Shown here one piece after another: positions 63,783 through 64,000 of a stretch of DNA of 64,000 nucleotides. A program made the translations under genes and the position numbers. Origin of the DNA: Girardinichthys multiradiatus (Eukaryota; Chordata; Actinopteri; Cyprinodontiformes; Goodeidae); NCBI RefSeq assembly GCF_021462225.1, contig NC_061806.1, forward strand, positions 3,281,234 to 3,345,233, in the 5' to 3' direction. The notes under the pieces are model-generated. The model saw only the letters and a program-made list of their open reading frames with translations. It was not told where the DNA came from and ran no database searches. The stretch's first letter is position 1; every line of letters begins with the position of its first letter.

Positions 63783-64000
63783 GTTAGGATTATGATTATT
63801 GATTAATTAATATTTATCAAGAATTATAATTTAAAATCATAATTTGAGAAAAATTAATTCCTTAACCAAAAATCCTTATTTATTAATCGAAATCAGAGAT
63901 GTCCTCTGGTGTTGTAATTTGTGGCTCCAAGCCCTTGATAATTACAATTGTTAAATTATCAGTAATAATTGATAACTATTACTAGATCTCACTGTTTAAT
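63783..64000 (-). repeat. Element D 5' LTR, partial
   Basis: TGTTAGGATTATGATTATTG (CCTAACA end on its own strand) and AT-rich sequence to the window edge. Identified from the adjoining primer site. Its start and its partner LTR lie outside or are lost. Confidence 0.72.

Larger units (their letters stand above)
56884..64000 (-). mobile_element. Element D: degenerate retrovirus-like or env-bearing Gypsy element, right part
   Basis: Oriented minus and entering from the right edge. Order along its strand: 5' LTR (63783 to beyond the window), tRNA-Asn primer site (63762-63779), long leader with a 56-bp minisatellite, gag (from 62442), protease-like domains, RT (59552-58710), degenerate then intact RNase H (58723-57600), integrase C-terminus fused to env-like sequence (57493-56884). 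It is split there by element A and continues at 44661-44491. Many stops and deletions: an old, dead copy. Confidence 0.82.

Noticed and set aside
1..64000. tRNA or rRNA genes
   Set aside because: No cloverleaf with A and B boxes or rRNA-like sequence was noticed by eye; a tRNAscan-type search would be needed to exclude degenerate ones.

Overview
The window is a piece of a teleost fish genome that consists mostly of transposable elements. Rex3 and Rex1-like LINEs, an L2-type LINE with a (GAATT)n tail, several Tc1-like transposons, Harbinger-type MITEs and Tf1/sushi-type Gypsy retrotransposons with chromodomains together point to a ray-finned fish, probably a percomorph; this rests on family recognition, not on a search. 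I recognise no complete host gene. The unique DNA is AT-rich and reads as intron or intergenic sequence. One weak candidate terminal exon (31595-31674) and two or three GC-balanced stretches that look like conserved non-coding elements are the only hints of host function.

Layout. 1-3 kb: unique DNA and a compound microsatellite. 3-14 kb: a nested DNA-transposon/LINE cluster. A Tc1-like element carries an inserted dispersed repeat. A Gypsy RT fragment is split by a MITE-like DNA element, which is itself split by a nearly full-length Rex3. Then follow a truncated Tc1, an internally deleted Rex3, and a Tc1 that keeps both ends and ~215-bp inverted repeats. 14-16.9 kb: a Tc1 fossil and unique DNA. 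16.9-20.5 kb: an L1/Tx1-type LINE interrupted by a 752-bp Harbinger-like MITE with TAA target duplications, then an antisense Rex1-like LINE 3' end. 20.5-31.9 kb: mostly unique, with an L2-type LINE at 24.4-25.9 kb and relics. 31.9-35.8 kb: a strongly G/T-rich, A-poor segment of unknown nature. 36-41 kb: unique DNA and relics. 41.2-43.2 kb: an antisense Rex3 with an almost open frame.

44-64 kb is a four-deep nest of LTR retrotransposons, and each join is marked by a target-site duplication. The oldest is D (minus strand), a degenerate retrovirus-like or Gypsy-like element with a tRNA-Asn primer site, duplicated protease-like domains, a degenerate plus an intact RNase H domain, and a deleted integrase core. 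D was split by A, a non-autonomous element (TSD GATTG). A was split by B, a minus-strand Tf1/sushi Gypsy (TSD GTGAG). B was split by C, a plus-strand Tf1/sushi chromovirus (TSD GGCAG). A, B and C each have, one G after the upstream LTR, an 11-nt site complementary to a point inside their own LTR; in A and B that point lies 23-30 nt downstream of a TATA box. This is the self-priming arrangement known for Tf1/sushi elements.

All coding regions found belong to transposable elements, and nearly all carry stops, frameshifts or deletions. C is the youngest and closest to intact.
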